Made by a program: the position numbers and the translations under genes. Positions 1 to 12,186 of a stretch of 64,000 nt of DNA are shown in pieces. Within the stretch, counting starts at the first letter, position 1, and the number at the start of each line of letters is the position of its first letter. Below the pieces are notes generated by a model. The model worked only from the letters and a program-made list of their open reading frames with translations. It had not been told where the DNA came from and searched no databases. The DNA is from Morella rubra (taxonomy: Eukaryota; Streptophyta; Magnoliopsida; Fagales; Myricaceae), in NCBI GenBank assembly GCA_003952965.2, contig CM025852.1, forward strand, positions 4,077,372 through 4,141,371. Direction: 5' to 3'.

Positions 1-574
1 CTCCCGAATCACCGTGTGTTTTCATGAAGACTCTGAACCGAAGTTTCTTTCGGGCCAACGCAAGTAGGAAAAGTACTCTGGGATATGGATATAAAATATG
101 GGTCGGATTTCTTATGGGCAAACGTGTACTTGACCCAGCTTAGCCTCCCGCATGACCAATTGTCCCTTAAGACTATTTCTTTCCATTTTCTGTTGATTAA
201 TTTTTTCTTACTTGGCCAACCCTTTTCCTTTGGTCCCATATATCTGGGGAAAAAGGTACCCAATAATTATCCAAAAAAGGTACCAAAATTCGGGGGGAAA
301 AAAGAAGAAGAAAAATATTGATAATTTGAAATCAATTACTAAGGGGTATGGAAGTAGAATCAAAATAGGACAAACGAATTGCAGAGCTTGTGACGACAAG
401 GTGTGAATGATGGATTTATAATAGTTCAATTCTAGTTTTATTGATTCAGATAATATGACTTTTGGATTCACCCTCTGATCATTGGGCAAAATCAATAAAT
501 AACAAAAGCAAATGTTTTTTTGGGAAGAAGGAAAAATACACTGATCAAATCATAGCGAAAGGAAATGGAATTAA
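1..574. repeat. Duplicated flank of the UGT cluster, no gene
   Basis: No gene is recognisable. Bases 1-75 recur with few changes at about 10360-10440, and bases 348-574 recur at about 15162-15398 next to the copy C UGT stub. The short ORFs here lack protein-like composition. The stretch marks the 3' side of the minus-strand UGT copy A and helps delimit the local duplication. Confidence 0.6.
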
Positions 575-3476
575 TTATTTAAAAGACATGATCATCTCTA
601 CCAGCCTATTCAAGTAATTGTTGGAAGAACCACCTTCTCTAATGCAAACTTCAACTTTCTTCTTCAAATTCCTGGCCCTTTCCCTCATTGCCTCCCTTCG
701 TTGCCCACCAGTAGTCTTCTTACAGCTCTCTTCTATATCACCTCTCTCCAACTCATCCTCCAATTCCAGGCCTACCCTCCATACATGAGTTACATATCTT
801 GTGTTCACTCTCTGGTCCCCGAAACATGGTCTGCATATCATCGGAATACCTTCACTGATACTCTCCAGGGTCGAATTCCAACCACAATGGCTCAGAAACC
901 CTCCCACCGCCTCATGCGCCAAAACTTCCTTCTGAGGCGCCCATTTCACAATGCAGCCTCTCTCTCCAAATGTTTCTCTAAGAACTTCAGGCAATACTTC
1001 TATCCATTGTGAACCCCGAATTGAGCCTTGCCGTACCACCCACAAGAAAGGCTGCTTGCTGTTGGCTAGTCCCCATGCAATTCGGCTAGCTCCTTATCAT
1101 CCACAGACGCTAAGCTTCCCAAGCTTACGTATATAACCGAGTTTTTCGTTTGCTTCCCAAGCCATTCCACGCAGCTCGTGTCTTCATCCAATAAGCTACC
1201 ACAGGAGGAGGCTGGAGCAAATTTGTAAATAGCACCAAGGGGGAGAACTCGAACTTGGCTTTGTCGTTGGATATGGGCGAGTGTTGAAGGTTCAAGGCAG
1301 TCTATGGTATTCCAAACGATGGCTGAAGATGTTCTAATGTCGTAAGTATGAACTACCAGCTGCAAAAAGTTATCTATAGTTCTAGACATGATTGTAAATG
1401 GTAGATCCTTAAATCTGAGAGGATGAAGTTCTGGAACTGCGTCCTCTGATACGGAATCTGTAGTCCATGCAGATCCGCAATGGTTACTATCAGCAAGCTA
1501 CCCAAGAAAATGAAAACTTTGCTAGCAGAACTGACTACAAGAGCCTGATTGCTATCAGTGTTATCATGTTGATGGAGATTCATTTTTGTTATGAACAATA
1601 TGATCATACGCCAATATATTCTCCACCCTTTGGCGAGATGAAAACGACCCAAAAGAATAAAAAGATGGGGAAATTTGAAAATCAGTCGAATTTTTATGAG
1701 ATTTTAAAAAACTGCTTAAATTTTTAAAATTGATAAATCACTACAGATTAAATCATAAAAAGATATTATAATTTGTACTAAGGTTTAAAATACCAGGATG
1801 CCATATATCCATATATTAACACCGAATGTGCCGTTTCATTAAGTTAGTTAGAAATTTCGAAAAATGTGACTGAGGAGTGATATTGGAAGCATGGTTAAAA
1901 ACTTAGTGATTTGTCTATTTTAAAAATGCAGTTTTGTTTTTAAAATTTCATAAAAAACTGATTTTTAAATTTCCCTAAAAAGATTAACCAAAGAGAGGGG
2001 CGTAAAAGTCTTTTCATGATCAAGAAAAAAATATTGCACATACCTGGGAGGGGAATACGACCTTCGGCCTGGAGTTGAACAATAGTGGGGCGAGCTAGAG
2101 AAGTGGCAGCACTGGTGGTGCGTAAGATTATGCTTGGAAGCTTCAGAGAAGTAGCGACGGCCTCAGAGAAGTACATGAATTCATCATGGATGATGCAGGC
2201 GATATCGTCCTCTTGGTCTCGTCGTAATTCCATCCTCATCTGAGACAAATATTCGTGTAAATGCGATTTGCAGTTGACATTGAGCGCCAAAATAAGAGCT
2301 ACTGTATCCCCTGATGAGATATCGTTTTCGGATAGGCCATCAGGTAGCTTGAAGAAATCGAAACACGGATGTTTGGAAGGATTGGGAGAGTTAAATGGGT
2401 TCGGTTAATATGCTGAGGCTTATTGTGCTGAGCGGTGCTGATGGACGGTGGAGATCTAAAATTGGAGATCCGGCGGCTCAGATAAGAACATGTCAATTAA
2501 AATATTCACACCCATTTCGAGCTTCTCCCGACCCGTTTGAGGCTGTTTTTGCTCTCCAGCATTTCTCCAAGGTCTCTCACATCCTGAATTAACTGCGAGT
2601 TTGAGTCCTGTGTCTTCTGCAGCTATAACTGAAGATCTTTACTTTACTGATATTTTTTCATAGCTAAGCTCTTGTCTCATTGAGTCTGGTTGAACTCTAG
2701 CATCTATAATCTTAGACTCCAATCTTATTGAAGACTCTGCCTCATCACTACATTTCTGCTACTTGTTTTCTCTCCTTCACAATTTGTCTCCGAAGGGACT
2801 CTAGTTCCATTTCTGATACCTCCGCTAGCAAACAGTTTAAACAGAGCACAGTGACATTCTATTTGTTAACTAATGAGAGTGACGCAGTAAAACCAAAAAG
2901 AAACACAGCACCATTGGTTGCAGGCTCAATATCACAACAATGAAAACAAATAATGGGTTACGGAAAATTCATATATAAATTCAGAGACCCAAAAGGCTTA
3001 GTGAACTCAGAATGTCCAAAAAAATGCCGCAACGTGAAAAACACAGAAACAGAGGTTGTGAATTTGTCTCTCTCTGTCTTTCTCTCTATTTTCGTTCACT
3101 GATACAACTCAACCCGGCTTCATTATTTTGGCTTAGTTAAGATCTGATGCTTTCGACGCAACAAAGATTAGCTGCTGGGCGAAGGTGAACCGCGGGTCAG
3201 CCTCAAACGGGTCGGGAGTGGGTCTGAATATTTTAATGGACGTGTTCTTATCTGGGCCGCCGGATCTCTAACTTTAGATCTCCACCATCCATCAGTACCG
3301 CACAGCACAATAAGCGTATTAACCGAACCCGAGTTAAACTGGGGTTGAACAATTGTGATGGAAAATCCCTTGGAGTGGAGGATGGTGCCTAGCTGAAGCA
3401 TGGGATTTATGTGACCCTCGAATGGACATGGCAGTAGAACCAACAGGCGCCGAGGCCTCTGTCTATTCTTTTCCAT
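575..3476 (-). pseudogene. UGT76-type UDP-glycosyltransferase, copy A (two exons, MULE-interrupted and frameshifted)
   Basis: The family moves a sugar from UDP-sugar to small acceptors in the cytosol. Exon 1 starts at 3476 (MEKNR..., then [12 protein letters not shown], the usual N-terminal acceptor-side motif) and ends near 2044 at a consensus AG|GTATGT donor; the phase-1 intron is about 1458-2043. Exon 2 runs 1457-575 and holds a full 44-residue PSPG box, from [10 protein letters not shown] through HCGWNS to FGDQ; the last Q favours UDP-glucose in this family. Two lesions are visible. A 934-bp element sits in exon 1 after residues QFNS, and the frame would continue if it and one target copy were removed. 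One base is missing near 1079-1083, after ELAE, so the PSPG part lies in another frame. The intron place and the N-terminal motifs fit group H (UGT76). The CT-rich leader just above the ATG is shared with copy B. Confidence 0.88.
2397..3330. mobile_element. Non-autonomous Mutator-like element with ~145-bp TIRs
   Basis: Bases 2397-2550 and 3181-3330 are imperfect inverted repeats, both ends reading GGGTTCGGTTAAT inward. The flanks are GAGTTAAAT (2388-2396) and GAGTTAAAC (3331-3339), a 9-bp target duplication with one mismatch; 9 bp is characteristic of Mutator-like elements. The homologous site in UGT copy B (about 12041-12049) carries one copy of a very similar 9-mer and no insert. No transposase is seen in the roughly 630-bp interior. 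It interrupts exon 1 of UGT copy A. Confidence 0.85.
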
Positions 3477-4363
3477 CTCTCTGATCTCTCTCTCTCTCGA
3501 TCGCTTGTACCCGCAGGAGGTTGCAGCTACGTATTTTGCTTGCTTCAGCTGGCTTTCTCCTTGAACTTTTCAAAAGAATAATATGGGAAATGAGTACCGA
3601 GGTAGAGGGAACAGACACACATGCATGCTGTGGACTTACGTGTCACGTTGTTGTAAGTCGATATTATTTTTTTTCTAAGCTTGTCAGTTGATATTTTTAA
3701 AAGAGAACAAAATCAAGACAAAAATCTTAGTTCATTTTGGCTCTTTTTTGGGCGGGTTCGTGGTTTTTGCTTGAATATCTTTCTTAGCTGGCTATGTCTG
3801 TTCTTTTAATTTTTTTATTTTGGTCTTGGAATCTGTTCTTTATTTTAATACGTTTGTTTGTCGTTCGAAGATCGAGACAATTTGGATATCTGTTTTCTAT
3901 TTACTTCAAAAGTATCAGTCCACCTTATAAATTAGTTTAGTTTCACTTTTTTTTAATTTTTTTTAAGATTAAATATACTTTTTTCCCATTGCACTTTTTA
4001 GATAATCAATTTTCATCAGTAGTTCTTTCTTAGCTCTCTTTATTATCAATATTTTGATGTTTAATCTCCTATCATTATTTAGGATGAAAATTATTATTTG
4101 TGTTGATGAGTGAAATGACAATTTTACTTTAATAATTTTTTTTTCATCATTATGAATTCATCATTTTGTTGGATCAAAATAATAATTTTTGTTCAAATTA
4201 GAGATATGAGGTGCAAAGTGTAAATATTTGCTAGTTGAAAAACAAAATATAACAAAATCCATGATATAAGGTTTAAAGTGTTAGAATTTCAATAATTGAA
4301 GGCAAAAATTGTTTTTTTGTTTTAATTCCAAACAATTAAGGACTTTTATTCACATATGGGGAG
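3477..4363. other. Upstream region of UGT copy A, no gene
   Basis: A short CT-rich leader at about 3478-3505 lies just above the UGT start codon and recurs at 12187-12215 above copy B. The rest is AT-rich sequence that aligns with about 12220-13125, so it belongs to the duplicated unit. No ORF of interest is seen. Confidence 0.6.
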
Positions 4364-4994
4364 AATATCACTAGGGCTGTTCAACCCCGGTGTAGGTACC
4401 GGTTTTGGCCAAAACCGGCACCTACACCGGATAAACCGGTTTTTAAATAATTACCACCTACACCTACACCGTTAAGGGCAAAAACCGGCTCTTAGCGGTG
4501 GCGGTTTCCGGTTATCCTACATTCATATTAGGCCATTTTTTTAGCATTTTACACACTTGGTCCAATGTATTTTTTTTTTCTTTTGGTCCATTAATCACAT
4601 ATCATTAAAATCTAAACTAATGAAATCCAAAATCAATAAAATTAAACATCATCTTAAAAATAAGATAAGAATTTAAAGTTCAAACTAATAAAATCTAAAA
4701 TCAATAAACTTAGAGAACATCACAACGAGATGAAAATGTAAAGTCTCAACCAATAAAATAAAAAACAATAATCTTAGAGAAGTAATTGTAAGAACATCGT
4801 AAAGATGGGTAACTCCTTCAAAATCCCTACTCCTTGATCTCCGTCGCCAAGATAGGTAACTCTACACAATATAGTTAAATACACTAAGTTATAATTTATA
4901 AAAATAAAAATATTATTCAAACTAATAAACAAAAACAGAAATAAAATTACCCGAGTCAATCGTATAAGTTTGTGGATCTTCTGTCATATCAGAA

Positions 4995-7089
4995 GTCATG
5001 TCTCTCCTCCACGATAGGATCACATCTCATCCAATTTTGAGCACAAATGAGACCTTTTGCAGTTTTTGGGGCCAATGAACTCCGAAAAGGATCCAATATC
5101 CGACCTCCAGTGCTAAATACTGACTCAGAAGGTACAGTAGTAATAGGAATTGCCAAACGTCCCGAGCTATGCGGGCAAGGATAGGATACTTATGAGAGTT
5201 AACGTTCCACCAAAGCAAAATTTTAAATGAAGGAGCCTTTGATTCAACTGACTCTGATAAATATCTCTCCACCTCAGATTTAGAGTCTGAAATTTGGCTA
5301 GCAGCCCTTACAAGATCAAACTCATCCCACTCCTCATTATCCCCATAGTCACACTATCACTGTCACCCACCTCCCGACACTACCATAGTTGCCATTGTTA
5401 TATTCCATAAACAACCGTTCTAAAGTACCCTTCACATTCAATACCATAACTTCGCCTTTCACTTCTCCCATTACTTTCTTAAACCAATAATTCAGTACAA
5501 CCATCTTGTTTCTTGGATCAAGCAATGCTGCAACAAATAAAAGTCTATTCACTATCATCAAATCACCCCAATACTTGTCATACTTCGTTTTCATGCGGGA
5601 TGCCATCTCTTTAAGCAAAGTATCATTACTAGAAGAATACTTGTCCAAATGGCTATGTATCTTAGCCAACTCCTCCAAGTACACATTAGCTGTAGACACA
5701 TTTGATCCCGACATTCTTATTGTTACTTCGTAAAATAACTTCAAGAATTTTACAAAGTGACGGATGTGCTCCCAATCCTCGAGTGTGGGGGGGCCTAATC
5801 CTCTTCTCCCATGCCCCTCTTCACCCAAATACAATATAAAATGCCCATCCTCATCCAACATCAACTCAAATACCTCTCGATACTTCAAAGCCACATCCAA
5901 CATCAAATAAGTTGAGTTCCAACGAGTAGTAACATCAAGAGTCAAAAATTGAGTAAATGTAATCTCTTTAATCTGCACACATTCTTTAAACTTGTCTAAC
6001 CTTTGGGTGATGACTTAACATACTTGATCATATTCCGAACCTTAGCAATTGACTTATCAACCTCTTTCATCCCTTCAGACACAATCAAATTCAAAATATG
6101 TGCACAACATCTCAAGTGTAGGAATTCATGGCCACAAACAATCCTCCCTACATCTAGAGTATCTTTTTGCAATTGCCTTCTCTTTAAATGGTCAATGGCA
6201 GTGTCATTAGAGGAGGCATTGTCAACTGTTATTGTAAGGATCTTTTGTATCCCCCAATCATTCATACAATCTTCTATTTCTTTAGCAATACTAACCCCCT
6301 TATGATCTTGCACCCTTCTAAAAGACAAAATTCTCTTCTGCAAGGTCCAATTAGCATCAATGAAGTGTCCAGTCACACACATATAATTAAAATTTTGAAT
6401 CGATGTCCAAGTGTCTGTGGTAAAAGACACTCTATACCCATTCGTTCGAATCAGATGCTTCAACTTCTCCTTCTCCTTAAATAAAGTTTCATGCAAAGCC
6501 TCATAATTGTTATCCTAGATGGCATTTTAAATCTAGGCTCCAGATAATGAATTAAAGCCCTAAATCCATGTTTCTGAACTAATAAAAGGCATCTCATCGA
6601 TAATTATCATCCTAGCAATCAGATCTTTAATAGTCTTCTCACAAAACTTATGTGTCACCCCCATCGTTCCAACATCAGACCCTGTTGACTTCTCAGCATC
6701 GTGAGTCAAAAACATCTGCCCAACATCTAACTGACCCCCTTTTTTCTCTTGAAATATGGACAAATATTGTGATGTTGCCATAACCCCGATGTCCCATTCT
6801 TGTGATGAGCCATAAAATCTTTTTTACAATAATTACATTTTGCTTTGGGTGGATCAGAGTTAGGTACCTTGGTGTAATGCAGCCATACATTAGAAGGATT
6901 TGAGTTTTTCCTCTTTTTGGGTTCAGGGTGTGGTGGTCGTCCACTTACATCACTTACACCCATTGACTCCATTGTCTCAGAATCCGGAGTGGACCCAACA
7001 ACCGGACACGATACTGAGGGCGACATAGCAGTATCACTACTACATGCAGCTGCAGATGACTGTGATTGTGGTGGAGTGTCCATCTGCAA
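4995..7089 (-). pseudogene. hAT transposase with BED zinc finger (several frameshifts)
   Basis: Reading down from the ATG at 7089: a low-complexity Ser/Pro N-terminus, then a BED-type zinc finger (VWLHYTKV, CNYC, then H and C ligands, about 6910-6740). Next come the DDE-type RNase H-like core (TTDTWTS, TVDNASSND, HLRCCAHILNL at 6430-6060; DVTTRWNSTY near 5935) and the C-terminal hATC dimerisation region at about 5290-5000. Frames change near 6745, in 6560-6500, around 5990, near 5345 and near 5150, where one T seems lost in the hATC region. The transposase looks non-functional, although the element ends are intact. It resembles plant RICESLEEPER/DAYSLEEPER-type hAT proteins. Confidence 0.9.
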
Positions 7090-7186
7090 ATTAACAACAG
7101 AGGGTTTAGCAGTGACACTAAATTAAATACAATCGTACGTTGATCACCAATATAAAGCAATATCAACTCCAATATATCAAATTTTA

Positions 7187-7797
7187 AAAACAAATTTATT
7201 TTTCTTGTTTTCTTAAACTTCTAAATTTATTCAATTACAAACCCTAAAAACAACATATAATGGGAAAAACATTCAGCAATAATATATGTCCTAATATTTT
7301 CAATAGAACAAATTAAAATTAACAAATCCTAAAAACCCTAAAAACAAATTTATTTTTCTTGTTTTCTTAAACTTCCTAAATTTATTCAATTACAAACCCT
7401 AAAAACAACATATAATGGGAAAAACATTCAGCAATAATATATGTCCTAATATTTTCAATAGAACAAATTAAAATTAACAAATCCTAAAACCCTAAAAACA
7501 AATTTATTTTTCTTGTTTTCTTAAACTTCCTAAATTTATTCAATTACAAACCCTAAAAACAACATATAATGGGAAAAACATTCAGCAATAATATATGTCC
7601 TAATATTTTCAATAGAAAAATTAAAATTAACAAATCCTAAAAACCCTAAAAACAAATTTATTTTTCTTGTTTTCTTAAACTTCCAAATTTATTCAATTAC
7701 AAACCCTAAAAACAACAAATAATGGAAAAAACATTCAACAATAATATATATCCTAATAATTTCAATAGAACAAATTGAAATTAACAAATTTAGTGAA
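7187..7797. repeat. Four tandem copies of a ~154-bp unit
   Basis: The same AT-rich block starts at about 7191, 7345, 7499 and 7653, a steady 154-bp period, with few differences between copies. It lies inside the hAT element just upstream of the transposase start codon, so it is part of its 5' leader or promoter region. Confidence 0.9.
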
Positions 7798-8265
7798 TTT
7801 TAACATACCTAAACAAATACACAGTTGCCCTTGACAGACACCACACGGCACTCGGGCAAAATCCTCCAGGGCGCAGGCGTCGTGGTCGAGGAGAAGGAGA
7901 GGAGGGAGGAGGGAGGGAGAGAGAAAGACTCGCAGGCGAGGGGGGGAGGGGCAGGGCGCAGGCTCGCGGGGAGGGGGGGGCCTTGTCAAAGACTTGCGGG
8001 AGGGGGGGGGAATTTCAGATCTGATCGGTCGGGGGGGGGGGGGTTATACAACTAACCTATTAAGGGCAGCAAAACGCACAGTTTTGCTAAAAAAAAAAAA
8101 AAAAACCAAAACAAAACCCGGTGTCCGGTACCCGGGAACCGGGACCAGCACCGGGTTTTGTTAAAAACTTCAAACCGGCACCAGCACCGGTGAAGCCGGT
8201 ACCGGCAACCCGGTGCCGGTGCCACCGAAATTTTTCCGGTGGCACTGAACAGCCCTAAATATCAC

Positions 8266-9084
8266 AATAGTCACCAAACATAGAGAGCGCCAATGGGCCG
8301 GCAAGAAGACAACGGGGGGTGTAGAGCCCTTTACAACCAACAAAGTGGTCCCAAATCCCATAAAACCAAACTGGATCTAATAACTACCAACAAAACACGT
8401 ATAGGGCCCAAGGCCCAAAACAGACATCAAACACCACATTAATCTGAGCGCTAGGCATTTAGAAAAAATATAAATAAAAAATAATAATCTGAGCGCTAGA
8501 CCGCTAGGGCCCCCCGGGGGGGGGGGGGGCGCAGGTATGAGATAGTCGCTAGAGGAGAAAATAGAACCTCTCAGTCTATTCAAAAAGGACAATTAGTTTA
8601 GTTTCACCCTTTTTAGGCAACGATGGTTTTATTCAGTAAAAGGAAATAGTCCCATGGAGGTTCGTACACGATATTTAGTTAGTTTCACTTACTAAAGAAC
8701 TAATGTAGATTAGCACTCAAGAAACTTTATTTTAAATTATATATTCAATGTTAAACCTAATTAATTTGGAGAGAAGGATCCTCTCTAATTTGTTGACGAT
8801 AGTCCAATTCAAAGAGAAAAATACACTATGCATCAAATGCTAGGGGCTCATATTGTTCGGTAATTAATACGGGCAGCATTGAGTGTTGTATTCTTTATAT
8901 ATTTGAATTAGATCATCCAATTCAGCCAGCAAATTGAAGAAGATTCTAAGTGCCTATAGACAAAGTATAATTATGGTTCTCGCATTATTGTTCCATTCAC
9001 GGATGGAATCTCAAACTTTAGTCTCCCCTCCTCCTTAATCTACATAAGAAATGCTCTCTACTGCTAGAAATGAAACGAGCATCT
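8266..9084. other. No gene seen
   Basis: The sequence just after the hAT element contains a C/G homopolymer near 8512-8530 and AT-rich unique sequence. Similarity to the second duplicated unit resumes only at about 9085. Nothing coding was recognised. Confidence 0.5.
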
Positions 9085-10330
9085 AGAAGGTTTTGGAAAA
9101 CAACAAAAAAACACAAGACATATGTGCACCTTACATTTCTTATGTTCCTTGTTGATGTCCCAAGTCAATAGATTGTGGTTAATTATTGATGATCAATATC
9201 TCCCCTCTTTGGGGATGTAGTGGAAGTTCCATTAGTCTTAACAAGCAGAGCACATGAGCTAGAAGTAATTCTAACAGTTCAAACACCAGCTCTAGGTACT
9301 ATCCCCAACCAAAACGCTTCCCGAAGTCTCTCTATAATTCCAAACCCACCCCCCTCTCTTCTCTCTTCTCTCTTCTCTAATCATTGTTCAAGAAAGAGAT
9401 CAGGGAGGGCTAGTATACGCACCCAAAAATAAATAAATTGAATACCCACCTAACGTTTTCGTGGGGAGATTCCACAGAAATTATATATCTTCTCAGGGTG
9501 GTCAAGACAAAGCTTCACCTCCTACGTATAATGTATTAGCTTTAATTTTGGTCTTTGTGCTGCAAGTTTTGTATGAAAGGAAATAAGATCAATGTGAATT
9601 TGAAAATGACTTTCTTTCACTGTATATAGAGATTGGAAATGGGTTTATAGACAATTTATACCATTGTGAATGAGATATATAAGGACGGTTACCGATGAAG
9701 TAAAAAATAACTGACCTATCACAAAATCTACTGAACAGGGGCCCAAGAAAATTGGAATAAAAACCCAGCTAGAATTGGGCTGAAGACAAAGAGTAAGAAC
9801 ACGGAGCCTCTCCGTGGGGGTCAGCCTCCGATACCTTTGTTAGTCATTATCCTCCCCTCTGTTCTCCCCCTCTCCTAGTCTGAAAAAATTACTTACCACC
9901 CGTCTTCCCCTTTGGCTCTTTTGTCCTCTTTCTCTAATCCTTTCGAGAGGCCTATCAGGCCTTTCCCTCAAATGGATCAACCTTTTTTCTGTCACCTCAT
10001 CTTGTCTGACTCTTAATGCCATCGAACGGTTAGATAAAATGATTAGAGCTTACATGTATGATCTTGTCCTCTAGAAGCTTCGTTTACAAGATTCACTGGG
10101 TACTCTTGTACATCGAATTTGGGTCATCCTTTTCCTGGGCCGGATAACTAAAGTATCTGTCATAACTCCCGAGCCGGACCCTATTATGCCCTCTTTGGGC
10201 TTACCGCTATGGGCCCTCAAAGAGGCCGATTATGTTTTTCTCCATCAGTAACAACAGAAAGAATATAGTTGTAAAGAGTTGAAATAGACGATGGAGCGTC
10301 TATATGCTAGGAATGGGAAAATGCTTGTGA
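9085..10330. repeat. Distal part of duplicated unit A
   Basis: 9085-9690 and 10248-10330 align with about 13230-13870 in the same orientation. Shared landmarks are the TGTCCCAAGTCAATAGATTG block, GGAAGTTCCATTAGTCTT, and the AGGAATGGGAAAATGC tail. The match is broken by about 555 bp present only here, listed separately. Confidence 0.7.
9692..10247 (-). mobile_element. Possible solo LTR (about 555 bp)
   Basis: Absent from the paralogous position near 13810, where GTTACAACAG is continuous. Here GGTTAC is followed by CGATGAAG..., and the far end ...CTCCATCA is followed by GTAACAACAG. Read on the minus strand it starts TGATGGAG and ends CATCG, so the ends are LTR-like but the last base pair is not canonical. 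GTTAC/GTAAC may be a 5-bp target duplication with one mismatch. No coding domain is seen. Confidence 0.45.
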
Positions 10331-10359
10331 TTTGCCGTAGGATGAGGAACTTTCAAGTA

Positions 10360-11280
10360 AACTCCCTAACCACCGCGGATTTTCATGAAGACTCTGAACC
10401 GAAGTTTCTTTAGGCGCAACGCAAGCGGGAAAACTCTGTGATCCTTCTTTCCATCCCTATCCAGCTTGTGTTTTTTCGACTTCATTACTCCTTGCTTTCC
10501 CACTTAGCTAGAGTTAAATCATCATATGATATAAGAAACTGCGATATCTGCAGGAAGCACATCCTTGTTGAGGTCTACACTTGTGCCGAAAACGAAGAAT
10601 TTGTCTTAGATAAAGGCTTGGGGTAGTTGATGGTTGAAGAAGAGTCACGACGATGAAGAATTTACCCGAAGATGTCATTGTGGATGGCGGTGCATTTAAT
10701 CTGTACGTAAAATGCATCACTACAGAACGGCCAAATAACAGAGCATGTAAAAAGAACCAGAATTTGAGACCAAATTAATGACTGAAATAAGGTCTCTTTG
10801 TTGCATAGGAATTTGCACGAATCCCAAAAATGTTACTGCTTTCGCTACGTTTTCATGAGTATTTTATTTGAAAGGGAAGTTTTAAAGCAACAACAGTCTC
10901 GCAAGATGGTAAAATGTTTTTATTTTCTCCCTCAATTTAATGCACTTGAAAGGCAGCACTTTGAGCAGAATATTGCAATATTGCAAAATTTGAAGTTGAC
11001 TGTTGCGGCTAAGACTAGGCTTTGTTAACTTTTTGTCTTTTGGAGGAAATGTAGTTAATACGACCTTCTATGTTGCATTAAAACTGAAAGAAACTTTTAA
11101 CTGCTTCTAGATTCATAAACTAAGACAAATTCGCATTAAAGACGATATTTCACTTTTGGAATATGCTGTGTATAGAACTCGTGCTTTTATATACAATTGT
11201 GCATGAATAACAAACTAAGTGAATTCTTGGGCATTCGATCGAGCACCTGGCGTGCATTACAAGTTCAAACTGACATTATA
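10360..11280. other. Start of duplicated unit B, no gene
   Basis: The first 80 bases match positions 1-75. The remainder (about 10440-11280) has no counterpart in unit A, where the UGT exon 2 region lies instead, so copy B has lost its 3' half. Small ORFs here show no recognisable domain. Confidence 0.5.
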
Positions 11281-11305
11281 ATTTTTATGAGATTTTAAAA
11301 TTGAC

Positions 11306-11453
11306 AAATCACTCTTAAACCATAAAATGACATTATAATTTTTATTAAGGTTTAAGACATACATCATGTTATATGACTTAAATCACTCTTAAACCATAAA
11401 ATGACATTATAATTTTATTAAGGTTTAAGACATACATCATGTTATATGACTAT
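11306..11453. repeat. ~74-bp tandem duplication in the UGT copy B intron remnant
   Basis: The block starting AAATCACTCTTAAACCATAA at about 11306 is repeated almost exactly at about 11380. Copy A has a single diverged version near 1735-1800, so this doubling followed the segmental duplication. Confidence 0.85.
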
Positions 11454-11698
11454 ATATTAATTAACACCTGACTTGCATGTAATCAATTCCGTTAGAAATT
11501 TGGATGGAGATGTAAGAGAATAATATTGTAAGTATGGTGTAAACCCAAACAGTGATTTGTCAATTTTAAAAACTAAGTTATGTTTTTATAATTGCATTAA
11601 AAACCTCAGTGATTTTTAAATTACCAAAAAAGATTAAGCAAAGAGAGGGGCGTAAAAGTCCATTCCATTCCTTCCGAAAAGATATTGCCCAAATATAC

Positions 11699-12186
11699 CT
11701 GGGAAGGGAAAACGACCTTCCGCCAGGAGTTGAACAATAGCGGAGCGAGCTAGAGAAGTGGCAGCACTGGTGGTGCGGAAGATTATGCTTGGAAGCTTCA
11801 GAGAAGTAGCGACGGCCTCGGAGAAGTACATGAGTTCATCATGGATGATGCAGGTGATATCTTCCTGTTGGCCTCGTCGTAATTCCATCCTGATCTGAGA
11901 CAAATATTCGTGTAAATGCGATTTGCAGTTGACATTGAGCGCCAAAATAAGAGTTGCTATATCCCCTGATGAGATATCATTTTCAGATAGGCCATCAGGT
12001 AGCTGGAAGAAATCGAAACACGGATGTTTGGAAGGAGGGAGAATTAAACTTGGGGTGAACAACAGTGATGGAAAATCCCTTGGAGTGAAGGATGGTGCCT
12101 AGCAGAAGCATGGGATTTATGTGACCTTCGAATGGACATGGCAGTAGAACCAACCGGCCCCGAGGCGTCTGTCTATTCTTTTCCAT
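11699..12186 (-). pseudogene. UGT76-type glycosyltransferase, copy B (exon 1 only, 2-bp deletion)
   Basis: Paralog of UGT copy A exon 1. It starts with MEKNRQTPRGRLVLLP at 12186, keeps [12 protein letters not shown], and reaches the exon-end motif GRFPFPG with a GTATAT donor at about 11697-11698. Compared with copy A, two bases are missing between 12036 and 12037, so the N-terminal frame and the rest (from SKHPCFDFFQLPDG) are out of register. No exon 2 and no PSPG box are found downstream; unrelated sequence starts at about 11280. Copy B has no Mutator-like insertion, so it shows the uninterrupted exon. It cannot make an active enzyme. Confidence 0.88.

Larger units (their letters stand above)
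4364..8265 (-). mobile_element. Complete hAT transposon with 8-bp target duplication
   Basis: The element spans 4372-8257 (3886 bp). Its ends are TAGGGCTGTTCA and the inverted TGAACAGCCCTA, a 12-bp terminal inverted repeat. It is bounded by perfect 8-bp direct repeats AATATCAC at 4364-4371 and 8258-8265, the hAT hallmark. Subterminal regions (4380-4520 and 8115-8240) are dense in short ACCGGT/CCGGTTT-type motifs in both orientations, likely transposase-binding sites. It encodes a decayed minus-strand transposase. The paralogous location near 13125-13140 is an empty site. Confidence 0.95.

Noticed and set aside
7825-8055. Gly/Arg-rich ORF and its Pro-rich antisense partner
   Set aside because: Both result from GA-rich low-complexity sequence and a G homopolymer inside the hAT element; no domain or codon structure.
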